Of a DNA stretch of 64,000 nucleotides, positions 58,614 to 64,000 are shown piece after piece; within the stretch, counting starts at the first letter, position 1, and each line of letters starts with the position of its first letter. Position numbers and translations under genes: made by a program. Origin of the DNA: Stromatinia cepivora (taxonomy: Eukaryota > Ascomycota > Leotiomycetes > Helotiales > Sclerotiniaceae); contig RCTD01000013.1 of NCBI GenBank assembly GCA_014898415.1, positions 1,539,462 to 1,603,461 on the forward strand, in the 5' to 3' direction. The notes below the pieces were generated by a model. That model ran no database searches and had not been told where the DNA came from. It saw only the letters and a list, made by a program, of their open reading frames with translations.

Positions 58614-59612
58614 CTACTGCCTCCACAACCACTTCTCAAATTCCACCTCACTCAAACCCTTCGGAATATCCTGCACCTTACTCCTCCACCTCTGCGTCCC
58701 TCCATAACTATCATCCTTCTTCGGATCTCGGATAAAAACCAACGCTTCTTCCGCGCCAGTACTATCCTCACCTTCACCCAACACCTTCCTCTCTCTATAT
58801 TTCCGCGCAAACGCACTCGCTCGCGCCAAATCTCCATGCCGATTACAGATTTGAAATGCATCCCAGTATACTCTCCCTACTCGTTGATCCTGAATACCTT
58901 CTTCGCGATAAATACTTTCGAGCGATTTACACGTCTTTAATACTTTTTCCGGGGCCTTCATCACGGTTTCCGCATCACCGATTGCCTGATCTAAAGACGC
59001 GGCGCGGATAAGTCTCGCGTCTGATTTTTTAAGTTCAGAAGGTGGAAGAGAGCACAGAGTACAGGTACAAACGAATTTAAAAAATTCCTCCAGTTCTGCT
59101 TTGCGCTCTGCGGATGGTCCGCCCACGTGATAGGATGTGGTGATTTCTTCTCCGGGTTGGATGTCCCGTACAGCGTACACGACGAATTCTTGACGTTTTT
59201 CATTCCAGGAGTGTTGGGTGGTCGGGAGGCAGGAATGGTTGATGCGGGAGATGTTTTTGAAGATGCCGCCGATGGGCGAGGAGGGTCCAAGTGGATATGC
59301 GTTGGAGCGAATGATGTTTGTGAGGGGGGATCCTTGACCGGGATAATTGTTGTGCAGGGAGAGATAGGCGCGTTGAGATTCCTTGGGGAGGGCACGCAGC
59401 AGTCGTGCTAGCTGTTTTTCGGTGGTGGAGGGGTCGGTCAGCGTCTCGGTTGTGAGGAGGGGTTTTTCGTGGAAGAGGAGGGTTCCTGGGGTGATGACGC
59501 GCGTGGCGAGTACGCCTTGCCCCTTTCCGGGGATGGCCTTGATTTCCCATGATGGGGTTTCCCTATCGTTGGGTGTGTCCTCTCGTGGAGGTGTATCAAA
59601 ACTTGGTGCCAT
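58614..59612 (-). CDS. SET domain-containing protein (SMYD-like)
   Basis: A single-exon gene of 332 aa. The SET domain spans about residues 22-165: it starts at SWEIKAIPGKGQGVLATRVI and contains the pseudoknot motif RINHSC (123-128) and EEITTSY (155-161). A Cys-rich post-SET element FKFVCTCTLC (about 179-188) should bind zinc with the SET cysteine. The C-terminal third is helical. Proteins of this shape in fungi are usually annotated as SET/SMYD-type lysine methyltransferases; targets are unknown and may not be histones. The start at MAPSFDTPPR is the first ATG after stops in this frame. Confidence 0.9.
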   Translation of the reverse strand: MAPSFDTPPREDTPNDRETPSWEIKAIPGKGQGVLATRVITPGTLLFHEKPLLTTETLTDPSTTEKQLARLLRALPKESQRAYLSLHNNYPGQGSPLTNIIRSNAYPLGPSSPIGGIFKNISRINHSCLPTTQHSWNEKRQEFVVYAVRDIQPGEEITTSYHVGGPSAERKAELEEFFKFVCTCTLCSLPPSELKKSDARLIRAASLDQAIGDAETVMKAPEKVLKTCKSLESIYREEGIQDQRVGRVYWDAFQICNRHGDLARASAFARKYRERKVLGEGEDSTGAEEALVFIRDPKKDDSYGGTQRWRSKVQDIPKGLSEVEFEKWLWRQ

Positions 59613-61089
59613 GATGCTGATGATGCTGATGATGATAAATAGTTACAGGGATCCAAGAAGTTACATATACGAAAAATAATGGAAGAGAGAGAGGTAAGAA
59701 AACTTTGAGCAAGGTAGGTAGCTGAGGTATGTTATATAAGATATATGAGTCAAGCAGCCAAACTTCCCAAGTGTCAAGAAGTACTTAGTATCAAAGCAAG
59801 AGCCAAAGCCATAAGTCATCTCATTGATTCATTTATTGATAAGATAAAAAAAAAAAACTTTTCCCTACTCCGCGACTAAAGTTTGAGGTTTTTTCCTTTT
59901 TGAGTAAAATTGTCGAGGAGGTGGAAATTTACCCAGTATGATGTAAGAAATTCTTGGGAAATTTGATTGGTCGATATATTGATGATCGGCACTTCCTCCT
60001 CCTCATCTCCTGGGTTCCTTTCTATATTTCTCTTATATTTTTATTCTGCTACTAAACTGAAATTGCTTGGGGTCAACGTTAGGAATACTGCGAGCAAATC
60101 GTAGAGTGTGAAAGTCGATATTGCATGGATGGATGCTGGGACTTCCTTCTCAACGTGCCGAATTCCGAGCCTTGGGGGGGATGGGATGGGGAAAATCGGA
60201 ATTGTAAGTCTTATATCCCGATTTACTAGGTACTTTCTATAGGCCTGATCATGAATGGAAACTTAGGTAGGTAGGTAAGTCTCAAAACAATTGTTTGTGG
60301 ATGTTTTCAAATTTAAGTTTATTTCTGTATCTTTTATATATCAATTTTTTGGTGCAGTTTGTAAATCTCTTCCGGTGGGTATAATGAGGTCATGCAAATC
60401 TGTGTCCCGAGGATTGACCGTCGCACAGTTCATATTGTGAAGAGACTCTGATGAAGGAGAAGGAGTTTTACTGTTGCACATGGATTTATCAGTTAACTTT
60501 TGAAGATGGGTTATTTGTTAGATTTTTAGACATTGGCTAGATAGTTATAGAATTCGAAGATCAGGGACGTCATTACATTCCTCTGATGTATATTTGATTA
60601 CTTCTTTGCCGTTTCAACTGATTCAGTGCCCGTTGACATTATTAGCACCCGTGGCTAACGTTATGGCGAGTCAATGGTTGGCCATGACCCATTCATTATA
60701 TGTGCCATGATTCTCATTTCCGTGCTTCTGGCGCTGGCGTTTGATCAGCTTTTCCTTGATCTCCGAGAACTTTTAGTGTGGCCTTTAGGGATAGCCAAAT
60801 TCCTCTTTGGGAGCGGGGACTAAGTTTAAAGCTCTCGGGATGACTTTTTCCGTTAATCGTGTTGTAGTAATTACTTATTGATCTGAGATTATTCGATTAA
60901 TTCTTGATGTAATCAGACAACATTTGATAGGGTTTTGAGTATCGAGGCAGATTTTGCTCTTCCTGAAATAATGCTCGTATTCATAATCAGTAAGTGAAAT
61001 GTTATTGAGGCACGCCTTCTTCATTTCACCATATTCTGAGATTATCAATCGATTTCATGGGGATTAAACATTCCCATGGAGATAGTGCC
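59613..61089. other. Intergenic region, no supported gene
   Basis: Contains the SET gene promoter, with ATG-rich GATGATGCTGATGATG immediately before the start, and the 3' side of the hydrolase at 61090. GTAGGTA repeats occur near 60266-60280. Confidence 0.45.
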
Positions 61090-62457
61090 TCAATGTGCCT
61101 TTCCCATTCGTTCACCTATTTCGCTCACAAGCATACGCAGTCCTTTCCGCCTTGCAGATGAGGTGCTACTCAAGAATAGAGCTGCGACAGGCCATGCGTG
61201 AATACCACCAATTTGTTCCTGTCCTCGGATCTCAACCTTTCTAGATTTTTTGAGAAGCATAATAAGATCACGAATCTCTGGCGCAAAGACCTCTTCTGAG
61301 CCATAAGTGATAAAGAAACCTCTAGTAGGACTGGCCATTCTCCACCAGTCCAAATCTTTACATGCCCCTGGTGAGAGGGAGGGATCTGAGACAGAAACTC
61401 GACTTCCAGCGTATTGACGAGCATAAAGACGTAGGCTATTGATATCTAGATAGTCACTTGAAGTATTCTTGGCCTGTGGTGAATCGAGTGTAGTCCAAGG
61501 AGAGATCAAAACTGCCATTGCAGGGGTTTCGGTATGTGCAGTTTCCACGGTTGGATCCGACTGGATTATGTCTGGTCTCGCGATGTGAAGAAGCAAGCTG
61601 AGAATCAATGTCGCCCCAGCTGAATCACCACTGACACAAATTTTGGATGGGTCGTTCGTCACGGATAGGACATATTTGTAGCCGGCAAATGTTTCGTGAA
61701 GTTGAGTGGGGTATGATTCATCGGGTACTAAGCTGTATTCTAATGCGAAGATGGCAGGGTTTCGAAATTTTCTAGAGTCTTTGAGTAGGCTCAACCATGA
61801 AAGAAGAAATTCTAAATAGAAATAGCTTGATCCCATCGAGAATCCACCACCTAATACCCCTCTTAGTATTTCCGAGATTGAAGCAAAGAAATGCATGTAC
61901 GTACCATGGGCATAATAAATCACAATATCTGGTTCCTTAGTGTTGTCCGCAATGATCCAAATTCCTTTCATGTCATCCTAGAAACATTAGTATATTTGAA
62001 CGGCATTTGGTTATCAAGAGCACGGGATAATTACTAGATTGATCTCATGCCAATGAATAGGGGATTTTATGAATCTATGACGAAGCATACGAAACTTCAA
62101 AAATGGCAACGCAACTGCTTTTGAGAAAAAAACTCGACCAATATTTGCTGGAATATAGGCAAAGGCATAACGGACACAACGAATGACAATATCCTCAAAC
62201 CAGGAAGCTTGTTGAACAAAAGGTGATCGTTTTTCATGGCTTGTGAAAAAGCGTTCCTTGATGAATGATAGAGGTAGTTTGATTACTATGTTGTTGTAAG
62301 TACGGTATCTGGGATGGACATCTATATATGTCTTACTTAAAAATGGTAGTGCCTGTAGACCACAACTGGCAGTTTGGAAAAAGCCAACATGGATGATCAA
62401 TTGAGGTGTGAGGAAGAAGAGAAAGATGGCAATATCCAACCACGAAACTTGACCCAA
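61090..62457 (-). CDS. Membrane-anchored alpha/beta hydrolase (steryl acetyl hydrolase-like)
   Basis: Three exons (62457-62035, 61977-61905, 61850-61090) give 418 aa. Residues 7-23 (LDIAIFLFFLTPQLIIH) form an N-terminal membrane anchor. The second intron (61851-61904, 54 bp) keeps the frame and contains no stop, so it could be missed; removing it creates the oxyanion motif HGGGFSMG at 165-172. The nucleophile is Ser242 in VSGDSAGATL; ALEYSLVPDESYP matches the YxLxP box of the family; the histidine is in GGIHAWP near the C-terminus. The layout (anchor, long linker, HSL-type core) is that of ER-bound sterol or lipid deacetylases such as Say1. Substrate inferred, not shown. Confidence 0.87.
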
Positions 62458-63158
62458 AAAACATGATGAAAGGTAAATTGATCAATATTAAATTATTAAG
62501 AAGATGTAGGGAAGAGAAAGTAAGATTAAAAATGAGAGAAGTTTACAGAAGCGGCGGGCAGCTAGTAGACTATTTTCCCCGCCACGGTTATTCAGCCACA
62601 GTTGATCAGCATCATTAGCCACAATAACCGTTATTTTTCTCCAGGCACAAATCGTAAGCCACTGTACTGGTGAATTTGCAAACCCTGGTGTGTTCAGTAC
62701 GATAGAGTACAGTACAGTCAGTCAGACATTAATAATCCATCAAATCATTCTGCAATACGTAGGTAGGTGTACTTCTAGGTAGGTATAATATCCTCATCCA
62801 TTATATGTACAAAATTCCTGGCACGTGAATGAACAGTCACTAGCTCGGAACTAAAAAAGTTTATTGCCGACCAACTTCGCGCAAAGTCGCAAATCAATTC
62901 AATTTATTATGGGCAGCAAGCTAAAAACTTGACATCTGCCCCAAACACCCGTCGCAAATGCAAACGCGATCCTTTTAAATCTCAATATCTTCATTGAAAT
63001 TATGAGCCTCTTTGTATGACTTTTATCATTCATGCAAGTAGAGCGCCGTCCATTCTTTTACTCTTTCTTTCCTACCTCGATATCAGGCTTAATCCCACAA
63101 GCCAGCATTGATCAGTACCTGTCTTTCGATCTTCGCATTTCGACTTAGGATAATCAAT
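62458..63158. other. Intergenic region between divergent genes
   Basis: Shared promoter region of the hydrolase (minus) and the RING gene (plus). No gene seen. CTACGTAGGTAGGTGTACTT and TAGGTAGGTA words occur near 62755-62785. Confidence 0.45.
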
Positions 63159-64000
63159 ATGTCTGCGCCTACTGCAGCTCAAGCTGAACTCATCAGGTAT
63201 GTTTCTCAAAAATTACACCAAAAGACAACAATGGCTCACACAGCTCCAGCTCTCTATCTCAAGATGAAATCCCAATCAAGCTTCGATGCGCCATATGTAG
63301 CAAATTAGCTGTCAATGCTTTTCGTTTGCCTTGTTGCGACCAGGCCATCTGCGAGACTTGTAAGCTCACTCTTCTGCGCAATGCGTATCACATCAGTTAT
63401 TAACATATGCGAGGCCATTCAACTCTTCCTTCTTCCTGTCCAGTATGCGAACACACACCAGTGGCTTCAGAGGATTGCAAACCCCATAAATCACTACGAA
63501 CCACAATAAAGGTCTTCTTGAGAACGGAGGAGAAAAAGCGCATTGACGCTCTGGCTAAACAAAGCAAAGAAACGCCGCCAGCTACACCTGTAGATGCTCT
63601 TCCAACTCCAATTGAGCCGAGCAGTTTAACTGGACCTGTTGATGATACTTTAAAGGCGCAGGAAGATGCTACATCTGCCAAAGAAGTACAGACAGATACC
63701 GGGTCTGCTAAACCTGCGGAGGAGAATAATGTCTCTGCAGAAACCGGCGCATCTGAGGTATTACAATCAGAGGAGCATGATGTTCCACAGCCCTCTATTG
63801 AGGTATGGTTATAGCTATAATCTTGGAGTTTAATAGATACTTACTGCAAATTAGGAGATCGCGCCTGGTCAAGAGCCTAGTGAGGATGTCAAACAGGCAG
63901 ATGCCTCAGTCGATGGTGAAAAGGGTGAGGAGAAAGACACCGCAGAGAAGGAAGGAGAAACCGGAGTAGCTCCAACACCAGCTTTTGGGGGGGGTTGGCT
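63159..64000 (+). CDS. RING-type zinc finger protein, 5' part (cut by window end)
   Basis: Exons 63159-63196, 63244-63359, 63414-63802 and 63855 to the window end join in one frame across introns of 47, 54 and 52 bp. The N-terminus MSAPTAAQAELIRS leads into a cysteine-rich module IPIKLRCAICSKLAVNAFRL, PCCDQAICETC and SSCPVCEH, with the spacing of an Mpe1/RBBP6-type RING or U-box-like finger. HKSLRTTIKVFLRTEEKKR follows, then a long acidic Glu/Ala/Thr-rich tail (TSAKEVQTDTGSAKPAEENN) and finally PTPAFGGG at the edge. In Mpe1/RBBP6 proteins such fingers act in ubiquitination and mRNA 3'-end processing; here that is only a resemblance. The C-terminus lies outside the window. Confidence 0.82.

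Noticed and set aside
58991..59550. Several open frames overlapping the SET gene on both strands
   Set aside because: They are by-products of GC-biased codons; the SET frame alone shows NHSC and post-SET cysteines.

Overview
The window is nuclear DNA of a filamentous ascomycete (Pezizomycotina). The basis is short GT-AG introns (mostly 45-105 bp), a Zn2Cys6 regulator, 2EXR/F-box-like proteins, a fungal polyketide synthase relic, a UstYa-family gene, and AT-rich repeat blocks whose copies differ almost only by C-to-T/G-to-A changes, as expected of repeat-induced point mutation (RIP). Gene style suggests Leotiomycetes (Sclerotiniaceae-like); that placement is inference.

Layout. 1-8086: the 3' part of a RIP-mutated Ty3/gypsy retrotransposon whose integrase gene is split by a second, internally deleted copy (2509-6194; 5-bp target duplication AATCC). 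8387-11595: an uncharacterised two-exon gene and a 2EXR gene. 12570-21105: what looks like a dead secondary-metabolite locus: a polyketide synthase relic, an intact 2EXR gene abutting it, a UstYa (DUF3328) relic, and a Zn2Cys6 regulator with two nonsense codons. 24026-27829: an intact four-exon RING-PH-VWA protein (Far1/Ste5-like scaffold type). 27830-33965: gene-poor DNA with AT-rich blocks. 33971-41012: a complete 7042-bp copy of the same retrotransposon (282-bp LTRs, target duplication CCCTT). 41018-52260: mostly empty or decayed: a DUF7708-type STAND N-terminal pseudogene, an alpha/beta-hydrolase relic, an F-box-like pseudogene with three stops, and a secreted-protein pseudogene. 53823-64000: an ordinary gene-bearing stretch: arylamine N-acetyltransferase, two alpha/beta hydrolases, a SET-domain protein and a RING protein cut by the window end.

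The retrotransposon copies share a pol order of RT, RNase H, integrase and a divergent chromodomain (chromovirus type), followed by about 0.8 kb rich in TTGATCAA-like palindromes. The outward-facing ends of the element copies (about 50 bp) are spared mutation, while the same LTR bases at the inward-facing ends are heavily mutated. I see no convincing new defence or signalling system. The most informative signals are the nested, edge-spared retrotransposons and the concentration of pseudogenes beside them. Splice sites were assigned by eye from GT/AG signals and reading-frame continuity.
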